Part shown: one piece after another, positions 33,562-42,787 of the stretch
Numbering within the stretch: the first letter of the stretch is position 1
Layout of the letters: every line of letters begins with the position of its first letter
Assembly: GCA_047777415.1 (NCBI GenBank)
Contig: JBKEEO010000002.1
Location: 186,001 to 250,000, forward strand
Direction: 5' to 3'
DNA: 64,000 bases
Origin: Caproicibacter sp047777415
GTDB lineage: Bacteria; Bacillota; Clostridia; Oscillospirales; Acutalibacteraceae
The notes under the pieces: generated by a model
What the model was told of the DNA's origin: nothing
Database searches by the model: none
The model's input: the letters and a program-made list of their open reading frames with translations, nothing else
Position numbers and translations under genes: made by a program

Positions 33562-34488
33562 ATGAATTTTTATCATAAACCGGTATTATTTGATGAGACA
33601 ATTGAAAGTTTGGATATTCATCCGGACGGAATTTATATCGACGGTACGGCAGGAGGGGGAGGGCACTCCCAAGCAATTGCGCAACGTCTTACGACCGGGA
33701 AGCTGCTGGCGATCGATCAAGATCCAGATGCCATCAAAGCTGCTGGAGAGCGCTTGAAGGATTATCCATGTGCAACGGTTTACAGAGCTAATTTTTCGGA
33801 TATGGACAAGGTCGCTGAAAAGTTTCATTTCATTCCGGTGGATGGTGTTTTGCTTGATATTGGGGTTTCCTCGTTTCAATTCGATAATCCGGAACGCGGA
33901 TTTTCTTACCACTCCGATGCTCCGCTTGACATGCGGATGAGTCGGGAAGGGGTTTCTGCTCGTGACCTAGTCAATTCACTGCCGGAGAATGAGCTTGCGG
34001 GTATTCTTCGTAAATACGGGGAGGAAAACAATGCAAGGAGAATTGCAGCAGGAATTGTTCGAGCAAGGGAACAGACCCCCATTGAAACGACGCTCCAGCT
34101 TGCTGAAATTGTAAAAGAGTCCGTTCCCGCGGCTGTTCGCAGAAAGCCGGGACATCCTGCCCGCAAAACTTTTCAGGCGCTTCGGATTGCGGTGAATGGA
34201 GAACTGGACAGGCTCTCGGAAGGGCTTGACGCAGCATTTTCCATTTTAAAACCGGGCGGTCGTCTTGCGGTGATTACATTTCACTCTCTAGAGGATAGAA
34301 TGGTAAAGAGAAGAATGGCTGAGTGGTGCACCGGGTGTACCTGTCCGCCGGATTTTCCGGTTTGTGTCTGTGGAAAAAAACCGAAGGCAGAGCTAATCTA
34401 CAAAAAAGGTTTGGCACCGACGGAGAAAGAAATTGAGGAAAACCCTCGCAGCCGGAGTGCACGGCTCCGTGTTTGCAAAAAACTATAA
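33562..34488 (+). CDS. rsmH: 16S rRNA (cytosine1402-N4)-methyltransferase RsmH
   Basis: 308 residues. SAM-dependent methyltransferase. Seen: HKPVLFDETI, the SAM loop YIDGTAGGGGHSQAIAQRL, GVLLDIGVSSFQFDNPERGFSY, and RLAVITFHSLEDRMVKRRM. AGAGGCAAAG lies before the ATG. Standard second gene of the cluster. Confidence 0.96.
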   Translation: MNFYHKPVLFDETIESLDIHPDGIYIDGTAGGGGHSQAIAQRLTTGKLLAIDQDPDAIKAAGERLKDYPCATVYRANFSDMDKVAEKFHFIPVDGVLLDIGVSSFQFDNPERGFSYHSDAPLDMRMSREGVSARDLVNSLPENELAGILRKYGEENNARRIAAGIVRAREQTPIETTLQLAEIVKESVPAAVRRKPGHPARKTFQALRIAVNGELDRLSEGLDAAFSILKPGGRLAVITFHSLEDRMVKRRMAEWCTGCTCPPDFPVCVCGKKPKAELIYKKGLAPTEKEIEENPRSRSARLRVCKKL

Positions 34489-34526
34489 GAATAATCAAGA
34501 TAAAGAACGGAAAGGAAGGATTTGTC

Positions 34527-35021
34527 ATGGCGGTCAGCAATACGGCTTACGATTTTGAAACATTTGAACCAAAGCGTCGACAAACACAGGAACCAGCGCG
34601 CAAAAATAACGTCATTGAACTTCCGCGGGAGCGATTGGAAGAAAACCGCCGGCCGAAACATAGGATTTTGCCCATGTTGCCCACAATCCTTTCGTTTCTC
34701 GTTCTTGCAGGTATGTCGGGTGCGTATATTTACGGCCAAGTACAGCTTGCGGAACTTTCAGATTCTTTGAGTATTGTTTCAAAGCAACTTTCTGAGGCGC
34801 AGAGTGTTTATACCCAAATGAAAATGAAATCGGAAGCTCAGATTTCTCTGGAAGCAGTTGAAAATTACGCTTCTAAACAGCTGGGCATGGAAAAAATCAA
34901 TCGCAGTCAGGTCGAAAATATCACACTGTCTAGCGGAGATAAAACGCAGGTTCTGGTGCCCGTAACAAATAAAAATTGGTTTTCCAAACTGATAGACTCT
35001 GTCCGCCGTTTTTTGTCATAA
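34527..35021 (+). CDS. ftsL: FtsL-like septum protein
   Basis: 164 residues. Small bitopic division protein expected to bind DivIB and DivIC. Seen: a basic, disordered N-terminal part (1-48), one transmembrane helix near 49-72 (MLPTILSFLVLAGMSGAYIYG) and an extracytosolic coiled coil (LSIVSKQLSEAQSVYTQMKM) ending LGMEKINRSQVENITL. Assignment rests on order (rsmH-ftsL-pbpB) and topology; sequence conservation is low. ATG at 34527 with AAGGAAGGA upstream. Confidence 0.8.
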   Translation: MAVSNTAYDFETFEPKRRQTQEPARKNNVIELPRERLEENRRPKHRILPMLPTILSFLVLAGMSGAYIYGQVQLAELSDSLSIVSKQLSEAQSVYTQMKMKSEAQISLEAVENYASKQLGMEKINRSQVENITLSSGDKTQVLVPVTNKNWFSKLIDSVRRFLS

Positions 35022-35128
35022 AGAGGGGATCCGCGCAATAAGTATTAATAGTGCGATCAAGCGCCTGCGGATGATCCGCTGCTCGATAGCAAGGAGAGTT
35101 GAGAAGAAGGTTCTTGACTCTCATTTTT
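35022..35128 (+). promoter_or_regulatory. Structured leader with terminator-like hairpin before pbpB
   Basis: 146 bp separate ftsL from pbpB in an otherwise compact cluster. They contain ATCCGC / GCGGAT complementary segments (35028-35033 and 35077-35082) and a 3' hairpin: GAGAGT-TG-AGAA (35094-35105) pairs with TTCT-TG-ACTCTC (35111-35122), followed by A and five T. This looks like an attenuator or a cis-acting RNA. It fits no class I know. Confidence 0.45.
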
Positions 35129-35167
35129 GATATTCGTTACTTTAACAGGCAATTGGAGGAACATTGC

Positions 35168-37378
35168 ATGGCCAAAGGAACAACCGTCAGAATGTGGCGC
35201 CGAACGGTGTTTGTTCTGTTCATGATGATTGTAGTTGGATTTGGTTCCGTTATTTTTAATTTGGCGAGGCTGCAAATAGTCGAAGGCGAAGAATTGAAAA
35301 GACGTGCCGTTGACAACCAGGTAAAGGACACAGTTCTAACTGCTCAGCGCGGAACAATTTATGACAGAAACATGAAGGAATTGGCCAAAAGCGCTACCGT
35401 TTGGCAGGTTGTTTTGGAACCGGCGTATATCACGGATGAGAACCGTGAACTGATAGCTGACGGTCTTTCTGCAATTTTAGACATTGATAAAAATGTTATA
35501 CTGGAACACAGTCACAAGAAAACTTATTATGATGTCATTAAGCGTAAAGTAGAATCGGATATTAAGGACAAAATCGTCGAATTTAAAGATAAAAACAATA
35601 TCACCAACGGGATTCGTCTGATTGAGGATTACAAGAGATATTATCCATACGGAACATTGGCATCTACGGTACTCGGTTTTACGGGTACGGATAGTCAAGG
35701 ACTTGCGGGTGTGGAAGCGGAATACGACAGTGAATTGACCGGAGTAGCCGGAAAACTGGTCACAGCAAAAAATGCGATCGGTACCGATATGCAGTACGAT
35801 TATGAACAGGAGATTCCGGCTCAAGACGGCCACAGCCTTGTGCTTACCATTGACGAGGTTGTACAGCATATTTTGGAAAAGAATTTGGAAGAAGGCCTGA
35901 TTAACAATAAAGTGCAAAACCGTGGCTGCGGTATCATTATGGATGTAAATACCGGTGCAATTCTTGCCATGGCTGTGAAAGGCGATTTTGACCCCAACGA
36001 CCCGTTTACAATTGCCGATGAGGCTTTGGCGGATGAAATCGCTCAAATGCCGGACGGTGAGGAAAAAACACAAGCGCTTCGAGAAGCGCAGCAGGCCCAA
36101 TGGCGCAATAAATGCGTCAGTGATACCTATCAGCCCGGCTCCGTGTTTAAGATGATTACGGGCGCTGCGGCAATGGAAGAGAATCTTGTAACGGAAAACA
36201 CCCTGTTTGACTGCCCCGGCTATTTAAAAATCGGGGACAGGATTATCCACGACTGGCGGCGCGGCGGTTTCGGTCAGCTGACGTTTGCGGAGGGAATCTG
36301 CGAATCGAGCAACGTTGTTTTCATGCAGGTGGGCAATATGCTTGGCCCCGATTTGTTCTTTAAGTATTTCGACGCGTTTGGCTTTACCTCTAAGACAGGC
36401 ATTGACCTCCCGGGGGAATCCCGGAGCATCTATTATACGGCTGACCAGCTCAAACCGGTGGAACTTGCTACTTCTTCCTTCGGTCAAAGTTTTACCATTA
36501 CCCCAATCCAAATGATTACCGCTGTCGCGGCGGTTGCGAACGGCGGCTATCTAGTACAGCCGCATGTGGTGGACCGTATTTTAGACAGTAATGGCAATAT
36601 AGTCAAAACGGCTGATACATCACCGAAACGCCAGGTGATTTCAAATGATACATCGAGAAGAATGAGCGCTATCTTGCAGCAGGATGCTACAACAGGAACG
36701 GCAAAAAGCGGGTATATTCCGGGATATAGGATTGCAGGCAAGACAGGAACCTCTGAGAAACAGGAAATTAAAACCAGCAAGGAATATATCGCATCTTATT
36801 GCGGTTTTGCACCGGCGGATGACCCGCAGGTTGCTATGTTGGTTTTTTACGATGAGCCGCACGGCAACAGTTACTATGGAAGTTATGTTTCCGGGCCGGT
36901 GTTTTTAAAAACTATGTCAGAAGTTCTTCCGTATCTTGGAATAGAGCCGAAGTATACAGAAGAGGAACTGGAAAAACTTGATGCACAGGCACCGGGTGTA
37001 GTTGGAAAGACAGTAGCTGAGGCCAAAAATATCATTTCCGGAGCAGGGCTTACACCGCAGATATACGGCGACGGAGAAACGGTTATCTCCCAGGTGCCTC
37101 AAGCGGGCAAGAGTATTCCAAAAGGCGGCAGAGTGGTTTTGTTTACAGATGAAGAGAGTAAAGCAGAAACGGTTGTCGTACCGGATTTTGTCGGACTTTC
37201 GCTGTCGCAGGCAAACGAACGAGCGGCAGAGGCCGGCGTCAATATCAGTATTTCCGGTGCAGCCTTAACAGGTACGACAAACGCTGTTTCCAGCTTGCAG
37301 GATATTGAGGCGGGAACCGAGGTATCACCCGGCACAGTTGTAACAGTTTCGTTTATTGAACCCAATCAGGTGGAATAA
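35168..37378 (+). CDS. Class B penicillin-binding protein with two PASTA domains (FtsI/SpoVD type)
   Basis: 736 residues. Transpeptidase that crosslinks peptidoglycan at the septum (PBP2B/FtsI) or in the spore cortex (SpoVD). Seen: a transmembrane helix near 15-37, the PBP dimer domain, active-site SVFK in QPGSVFKMITG, SSN in CESSNVVFM, and KTGTSE; then two PASTA domains (about 595-725). ATG at 35168 with TTGGAGGA upstream; the frame extends to 35099 without support. Only one such gene lies in this cluster, so it probably acts in division. A SpoVD role cannot be excluded. Confidence 0.92.
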   Translation: MAKGTTVRMWRRTVFVLFMMIVVGFGSVIFNLARLQIVEGEELKRRAVDNQVKDTVLTAQRGTIYDRNMKELAKSATVWQVVLEPAYITDENRELIADGLSAILDIDKNVILEHSHKKTYYDVIKRKVESDIKDKIVEFKDKNNITNGIRLIEDYKRYYPYGTLASTVLGFTGTDSQGLAGVEAEYDSELTGVAGKLVTAKNAIGTDMQYDYEQEIPAQDGHSLVLTIDEVVQHILEKNLEEGLINNKVQNRGCGIIMDVNTGAILAMAVKGDFDPNDPFTIADEALADEIAQMPDGEEKTQALREAQQAQWRNKCVSDTYQPGSVFKMITGAAAMEENLVTENTLFDCPGYLKIGDRIIHDWRRGGFGQLTFAEGICESSNVVFMQVGNMLGPDLFFKYFDAFGFTSKTGIDLPGESRSIYYTADQLKPVELATSSFGQSFTITPIQMITAVAAVANGGYLVQPHVVDRILDSNGNIVKTADTSPKRQVISNDTSRRMSAILQQDATTGTAKSGYIPGYRIAGKTGTSEKQEIKTSKEYIASYCGFAPADDPQVAMLVFYDEPHGNSYYGSYVSGPVFLKTMSEVLPYLGIEPKYTEEELEKLDAQAPGVVGKTVAEAKNIISGAGLTPQIYGDGETVISQVPQAGKSIPKGGRVVLFTDEESKAETVVVPDFVGLSLSQANERAAEAGVNISISGAALTGTTNAVSSLQDIEAGTEVSPGTVVTVSFIEPNQVE

Positions 37379-37399
37379 TCGATATATGGGAGCGATTTG

Positions 37400-37933
37400 A
37401 TGAGAATCACAGCGGAAACGGTTTCAGGTGTGAAAGCAGTCGCGGTGGCTGAAAAGGGAAGTTCTTCAGCGGCTTTGCTAAAAAATATTTTTCGTATTTG
37501 CGGGCATGAAGATTACCGCGTTGTAAAGTATGGCAATATGTTGCCGAAAGGTATGGTAAAGCCTGTATTGCTCTTGTGCATGCGTATGAATGGCATTGAT
37601 GTAAAGAAATGGGCGGTTTGCGTTGCAGAGCGGGAACTTTCTGAATATGTGCAGGGCGCGGCAAAACGGATCACTTTTTCGCTAAAGAGGAATGACGCGG
37701 ACTTTACGGCACGAAATATCCGAATTACACCGGATGGAAATACCACATTTGAAATCGTAGGGTTTGGAGTGATCGGCCGGGTGAGACTGCGCGGAAGTGA
37801 CCTTTCCAAAGTTGAGGCTGTGATGGCGGCTGCCTGTGCGGCTGTGGGCTGCGGAATCCCGTTTGCCGAGGTTTTAAGCACTCTAAACCAGAGTCAGCCT
37901 CGAAAATACTTCCCGGCACTTAACAATGTATAA
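37400..37933 (+). CDS. Degenerate Mur-ligase-like protein between pbpB and mraY
   Basis: 178 residues; real Mur ligases have about 450. Residues ~75-175 resemble the second half of a MurE/MurF central domain (KRITFSLKRNDADFTARNIRI, then VRLRGSDLSKVEAVMAAACAAVG). The N-terminal part carries no Walker A (no GTNGKT/S), and there is no C-terminal ligase domain. It sits where murE or murF normally stands. No frameshift is visible and the frame is intact, so it may be a maintained, repurposed protein, not fresh decay. ATG at 37400 with GGGAG upstream. Confidence 0.6.
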   Translation: MRITAETVSGVKAVAVAEKGSSSAALLKNIFRICGHEDYRVVKYGNMLPKGMVKPVLLLCMRMNGIDVKKWAVCVAERELSEYVQGAAKRITFSLKRNDADFTARNIRITPDGNTTFEIVGFGVIGRVRLRGSDLSKVEAVMAAACAAVGCGIPFAEVLSTLNQSQPRKYFPALNNV

Positions 37934-37973
37934 ACCGAAAGGATAGTTTACAGAATAAAGGTGAATGAGAAAT

Positions 37974-38981
37974 ATGAATTCTTTATGGACTTTGATGGCG
38001 GCGACTATTTCATTTGGAATCACGACGCTGCTTGGAAAATGGATGGTGCCTTTTCTCCACCGTGTAAATTTCGGTCAGACCATACGAGATGTTGGCCCTT
38101 CTTGGCACAGAAAAAAGAATGGCACGCCAACCATGGGTGGGTTTCTGTTTATTGTAGGAATCCTGATAGCCGTTGCTGTCTGCCTATCTATGTATTACGG
38201 GGCTGAGGGGCTGAGTGAACAGAATCTTGCGATGCGGACCAAAATCGTTGGCGGTCTGCTGATGGCTTGTGCATTCGGCCTCATCGGTTTTTTTGACGAT
38301 TATATTAAAGTGGTCAAAAAGAGAAACTTGGGACTTACGGTTCGGCAGAAACTTGTTCTCCAGTTTCTTGTTGCGGGGGGATATCTTTATACCCTTTACC
38401 GGTTCGGCACGGGTTCTGTTACCCTGATACCGTTTGCGGGCGGTGTGAATTTGGGTGCATGGTACTGGATTTTGTCCCTTTTGGGTATTGTTGGCATGGT
38501 CAACGCCGTCAACTTTACGGACGGAATTGATGGACTGAATGCATCCGTTACTTTTTTTGTGGCTGCTTCTTTTATGGTGATTGCAGGTGTTTTAAGATTG
38601 TCGCCGGTTGGAATTGTCGCCGCAGCTGCAGCGGGTGGTTGTTTGGGATTTTTGGTGTGGAACTTTAATCCTGCAAAGGTGTTTATGGGGGATACAGGTT
38701 CGCTGTTTCTTGGAGGATTGGTTTGTGCACTTGGGTTTGATGTGAGTGCTCCCATTTTGATACTTCCAATCGGTATTGTGTATATTGCGGAAATTTTATC
38801 CGTTGTTCTGCAAGTTTCCTATTTCAAAATGACCCATGGAAAACGTTTGTTTAAAATGAGCCCGATTCATCATCACTTTGAATTGTGCGGCTGGAGCGAG
38901 GTAAAAATCTGCATGGTTTTCAGCGCGGTAACAGCGTTTTTCGGTGCAATTTCCGTCTTGCTTGCCTTCTATGAATTTTAA
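37974..38981 (+). CDS. mraY: Phospho-N-acetylmuramoyl-pentapeptide transferase MraY
   Basis: 335 residues with about ten membrane helices. Makes lipid I on undecaprenyl phosphate. Seen: GTPTMGGFLFI, the catalytic-type FFDDYIKV, NAVNFTDGIDGLNA, NFNPAKVFMGDTGSLFLGG and the HHHFELCGWSE end motif. ATG at 37974 fits the AAAGGTG site better than the in-frame ATG at 37965. Confidence 0.95.
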   Translation: MNSLWTLMAATISFGITTLLGKWMVPFLHRVNFGQTIRDVGPSWHRKKNGTPTMGGFLFIVGILIAVAVCLSMYYGAEGLSEQNLAMRTKIVGGLLMACAFGLIGFFDDYIKVVKKRNLGLTVRQKLVLQFLVAGGYLYTLYRFGTGSVTLIPFAGGVNLGAWYWILSLLGIVGMVNAVNFTDGIDGLNASVTFFVAASFMVIAGVLRLSPVGIVAAAAAGGCLGFLVWNFNPAKVFMGDTGSLFLGGLVCALGFDVSAPILILPIGIVYIAEILSVVLQVSYFKMTHGKRLFKMSPIHHHFELCGWSEVKICMVFSAVTAFFGAISVLLAFYEF

Positions 38982-39061
38982 CATATCCACAGAAAATGAC
39001 AGATTCGGCGGCGCGGTTGTGCTTCAATAATATGTAACGCGGAAAGGAGGCGACAATCGTA

Positions 39062-40300
39062 GTGAAAAAACAAACCAATGTCACTCCAATGCCGAAACGT
39101 GCGGCCAAACGTCCCACCGGAGATATTAGAGAAGCCACTGCATATGGAAAAAAGGTAAAGAAAAAGTTTCGCATTTTTTCAGTGCGTTCCGGAATGGATT
39201 TGCCTTTTTTGTTTGTAGTGCTGGTTTTACTGATCATCGGGCTGATTATGATGTTTTCCGCCAGTTATGCAAATGCATTTTATCGGCATGGTGGCAACAG
39301 CTATTTTTTCATCAGCAAACAGGCGATTTTCGCCTTGATGGGCGTTATCATTATGATTGCCGTTTCCTATTTTGATTATCATCATTTTCATGAACTGGCA
39401 ATTCCAATTTTGCTTATTTCCTATGCATTATTGGTATTGGTGCGCTTCATGCCGGCAATCAGCGGCGTTCACCGTTGGATTAGTCTTGGTCCGTTTGGTC
39501 AGTTCCAACCCTCTGAGATTGCCAAATTTTCCATTGTTTTAATTTTCGCGCATCTGATTTCGCTGAATTTTAACCGAATGGGAACATTTCGGTATGGGGT
39601 GCTTCCTTATGCATTGATTCTTGGAATGACAGCAGCCCTTTTGATGTGGGAACCTCATGTTTCTGCGACCGTTATCATTACTCTGATTGGCGCGGTGATG
39701 CTGTTTATCGGCGGAGTAAAGCTGCGCTGGTTTGTTGGTGCATTTAGTCTTATGGGCGCAGGTGTTGCCTACCTAGTGCTTTTTGCAAAAGAATATTCAT
39801 ATGCCAACGATCGCATTGTCGCTTGGCTGGATCCCTTTTCCAATGCGACACCGGAGTTGATTGCGGATACCTGGCAGACGCGGCAGTCATTATATGCCAT
39901 TGGTTCCGGTGGACTGCTCGGATTGGGCTTGGGTCAGTCACGCCAGAAATTTCTCTATTTGCCGGAACCGCAGAATGACTTTATTTTTGCCATTGTCTGT
40001 GAAGAGCTGGGGTTTATCGGTGCACTGATTATTATTATCCTGTTTGCCATGCTGATTTGGCGAGGCATTGACATTTCTTTGCATGCAAAGGATAAATTTG
40101 GCATGCTGCTCGGGATTGGAATCGTGGTGCAGGTAGGTCTTCAGGTTATTTTGAATATTGCCGTTGTTACCAATACGATTCCAAACACCGGCATCAGTTT
40201 GCCGTTTTTCAGCTACGGAGGTACTTCTCTTGTCATACTTCTGGCTGAAATGGGAATTGTACTGTCTATTTCTCGAACAGCGGCCATAGAAAAAATATAA
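39062..40300 (+). CDS. ftsW: Lipid II polymerase FtsW (SEDS family)
   Basis: 412 residues with ten predicted membrane helices. Peptidoglycan glycosyltransferase working with the class B PBP at the septum. Seen: GLIMMFSASYA in the first helix, VHRWISLGPFGQFQPSEIAKF with the catalytic region, RQSLYAIGSGGLLGLGLGQSRQK and FFSYGGTSL near the end. GTG at 39062 after AAAGGAGG. An N-terminal cytosolic basic extension of about 45 residues precedes the first helix. RodA is the alternative; the dcw setting favours FtsW. Confidence 0.93.
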   Translation: MKKQTNVTPMPKRAAKRPTGDIREATAYGKKVKKKFRIFSVRSGMDLPFLFVVLVLLIIGLIMMFSASYANAFYRHGGNSYFFISKQAIFALMGVIIMIAVSYFDYHHFHELAIPILLISYALLVLVRFMPAISGVHRWISLGPFGQFQPSEIAKFSIVLIFAHLISLNFNRMGTFRYGVLPYALILGMTAALLMWEPHVSATVIITLIGAVMLFIGGVKLRWFVGAFSLMGAGVAYLVLFAKEYSYANDRIVAWLDPFSNATPELIADTWQTRQSLYAIGSGGLLGLGLGQSRQKFLYLPEPQNDFIFAIVCEELGFIGALIIIILFAMLIWRGIDISLHAKDKFGMLLGIGIVVQVGLQVILNIAVVTNTIPNTGISLPFFSYGGTSLVILLAEMGIVLSISRTAAIEKI

Positions 40301-40315
40301 AAACGAGGTACTGTA

Positions 40316-41443
40316 ATGAAAATTCTATTTGCCGGCGGAGGTACGGCCGGCCACATCAACCCGGCACTTGCAATTGCCGGATACATAAAAGAAAAAGAAC
40401 CGGATGCACAGATTCTGTATGTTGGAGCAAAGGGCGGCATGGAAGAACGCCTTGTTCCCGCAGCAGGGTATGATTTTAAAAGCATCACCATTTCAGGTTT
40501 TCAGCGCAGCTTGAGTTTAAAGAATCTTGTGCGGAACGGGAAAACGGTAATTCGGCTGTTTACTTCCACAGTGGAATCCCGCCGCATTATCCGTGAATTT
40601 AAGCCGGATATCTGTGTTGGAACGGGTGGCTATGTGGCCGGTCCCGTCATCAGGGAGGCAATGCGCATGGGTATCCCGTCCGTTATCCATGAGCAGAACG
40701 CATATCCCGGCGTCACCAATAAGATGCTGTCAAAACGTGCAAGCCGCACCATGCTGGCCGTCGCGGATGCACAGAAACATCTCAGTCCGTCCGCTCGCTG
40801 CGTGTTGACGGGCAACCCGGTTCGGCAGGAAGTTGTCAGGGCGGACCGGAAAATGGCACGAAAGAAGCTTGGTTTGGATTCCAGGCCGATGATTTTGTCG
40901 TTTGGCGGAAGTTTAGGTGCCAGAAAAATCAACGAAGCAGTGGCGGATCTTTTGGCTCAGAGTGCCAAAAGCGGACAATTTCAGCATATCCATGGATATG
41001 GCCAGTGGGGAAAATGGTTTCCGGATCTTTTAAAAGAAAAAGGTTTGGATGTAAAACGCCATAAGGAACTGGATATTAGGGAATATATCAACAATATGCC
41101 GGACTGCCTTGCCGCGGCAGATCTTGTTATCTGCCGTGCCGGAGCAATTACCCTAAGCGAGCTGCAGGCAGTCGGAAGAGCATCTATTTTAATTCCGTCA
41201 CCGAATGTGGCGGAAAATCACCAGTTTCATAATGCTATGGCAATGGTTCAACGCGGTGCCGCGGAAATTTTGGAAGAAAAAGATTTATCCGGGGAGCTGT
41301 TATGCCGCAAGGTGCAGGAACTTTTTTCCCAGCCGGGGAAAATTGAAACCCTTGCGGAGAACGCGAAAAAGATGGCAATTTTGGACTCATGTGAAAGAAT
41401 TTATAAAATTATAAAGGAAGTTCTCAGCCGGCCGACAGCGTAA
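40316..41443 (+). CDS. murG: UDP-N-acetylglucosamine transferase MurG
   Basis: 375 residues. Converts lipid I to lipid II on the inner face of the membrane. Seen: GGGTAGHINPALAIA, GTGGYVAGPV, HEQNAYPGVTNK, SFGGSLGARKINEAV and the C-terminal nucleotide site VICRAGAITLSEL and PSPNVAENHQ. ATG at 40316 with ACGAGG upstream. Confidence 0.96.
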   Translation: MKILFAGGGTAGHINPALAIAGYIKEKEPDAQILYVGAKGGMEERLVPAAGYDFKSITISGFQRSLSLKNLVRNGKTVIRLFTSTVESRRIIREFKPDICVGTGGYVAGPVIREAMRMGIPSVIHEQNAYPGVTNKMLSKRASRTMLAVADAQKHLSPSARCVLTGNPVRQEVVRADRKMARKKLGLDSRPMILSFGGSLGARKINEAVADLLAQSAKSGQFQHIHGYGQWGKWFPDLLKEKGLDVKRHKELDIREYINNMPDCLAAADLVICRAGAITLSELQAVGRASILIPSPNVAENHQFHNAMAMVQRGAAEILEEKDLSGELLCRKVQELFSQPGKIETLAENAKKMAILDSCERIYKIIKEVLSRPTA

Positions 41444-41460
41444 TGATTCGTCACCGCAAT

Positions 41461-41500
41461 CCCCCAAACAGCATAATATGGTAGCAGATTATTTGGGGGT
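41461..41500 (+). promoter_or_regulatory. Helix masking the murA ribosome-binding site
   Basis: CCCCCAAA (41461-41468) is perfectly complementary to TTTGGGGG (41492-41499), which contains the murA Shine-Dalgarno sequence (GGGGGTG, 7 bases before the ATG). The loop is 23 nt. No T run follows, so a translational and not a transcriptional effect is expected. Confidence 0.45.
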
Positions 41501-41506
41501 GTTGCT

Positions 41507-42760
41507 ATGTCGAAGCTGCTGATACATGGCACCAGAAAGCTGGAAGGAGAAGTGCAAATCCACGGCGCTAAAAACAGTACACTGCCGCTTATGGCCGCAT
41601 CGCTGTTATGCGAAGGAAAATGTGTTCTACATAACTGTCCTGCGCTGTCGGATGTGGACACAGCTATTAAGATTCTGCGCCACCTTGGCTGCAAGGTGGA
41701 ACGCACCGCGGGGGATGTTGTTATTGATCCACTCTCCGTCAGTCATTATGATATCCCCGACCACCTGATGCGCGAAATGCGCTCATCCATTATTTTTCTC
41801 GGTGCCATCGTCAGCCGGCTGGAACGGGCGGTTTTATCGTTTCCGGGCGGATGTGAACTTGGGCCGCGTCCGATTGATCTCCACCTTTCTTCCCTGCGAA
41901 AAATGGGTGTCGTCATTAATGAGGACCACGGATGCCTTGACTGCACCGTTCCGCATGGCATAAAAGGATCTGTTATTAATCTGTCGTTTCCCAGTGTCGG
42001 CGCTACGGAGAATATTATTATTGCCGCGTGTCTGGCCGAAGGGAGAACCGTCATCAACAATGCTGCCAGGGAACCAGAGATTTGCGATTTAGCCGATTTT
42101 TTAAACTCCGCCGGTGCGCAAATACAGGGCGCAGGGGACAGCACAATCTATATTGACGGCGTTGATCGTCTGGGCGGCTGCGAACATGTCGTCATACCGG
42201 ACCGCATTGCAGCAGCCACTTTTATGACAGCCGCCGCAATCACGGGCAGCACATTGACCATTTCCAATGTAATCCCGGATCATTTAGCACCTGTATTGCC
42301 GGCTTTGGAAGAAAGCGGATGTCAAATTGATTTGCATGAAAACTCGATTTGCATTTCTGCCCCGAAACGATTGAGCCGCCTGAAAAGTGTCAGAACAATG
42401 CCTTATCCGGGTTTCCCGACGGATGCGCAGGCACCGATGATGGCTATGGCAACCGTAGCAGAAGGCACCAGCATGTTTGTGGAAAATATTTTTGAAAGCC
42501 GATATAAACATGTGGGGGAACTTCTTCGGCTTGGTGCCAATATCAAGGTGGAAGGCCGTGTTGCCGTTGTGGAAGGTGTGAAACGTCTGTCCGGGGCAGC
42601 GGTTGAAGCATCGGATCTGCGGGGCGGTGCGGCATTGGTGGTGGCTGGCTTGGCCGCACAGGGTACAACGGAAGTTTATGGACTGCATCATTTGGACAGG
42701 GGATATGAATGTATTGAAGATAATCTCGCCCGCCTTGGGGCGGATATTAAACGGGTTTAG
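41507..42760 (+). CDS. murA: UDP-N-acetylglucosamine 1-carboxyvinyltransferase MurA
   Basis: 417 residues. First committed step of peptidoglycan synthesis; the fosfomycin target. Seen: K22-N23 in HGAKNSTLPLMA, the fosfomycin-reactive Cys in PGGCELGPRPIDLH, FPTDAQAPMMAMA and LRGGAALVVAGLAAQG. The active-site Cys is present, so fosfomycin sensitivity would be expected from this copy. Its ribosome site can be covered by an upstream helix. Confidence 0.95.
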   Translation: MSKLLIHGTRKLEGEVQIHGAKNSTLPLMAASLLCEGKCVLHNCPALSDVDTAIKILRHLGCKVERTAGDVVIDPLSVSHYDIPDHLMREMRSSIIFLGAIVSRLERAVLSFPGGCELGPRPIDLHLSSLRKMGVVINEDHGCLDCTVPHGIKGSVINLSFPSVGATENIIIAACLAEGRTVINNAAREPEICDLADFLNSAGAQIQGAGDSTIYIDGVDRLGGCEHVVIPDRIAAATFMTAAAITGSTLTISNVIPDHLAPVLPALEESGCQIDLHENSICISAPKRLSRLKSVRTMPYPGFPTDAQAPMMAMATVAEGTSMFVENIFESRYKHVGELLRLGANIKVEGRVAVVEGVKRLSGAAVEASDLRGGAALVVAGLAAQGTTEVYGLHHLDRGYECIEDNLARLGADIKRV

Positions 42761-42787
42761 CATTTTTCCGGAAGGAACTAGAAAAGC

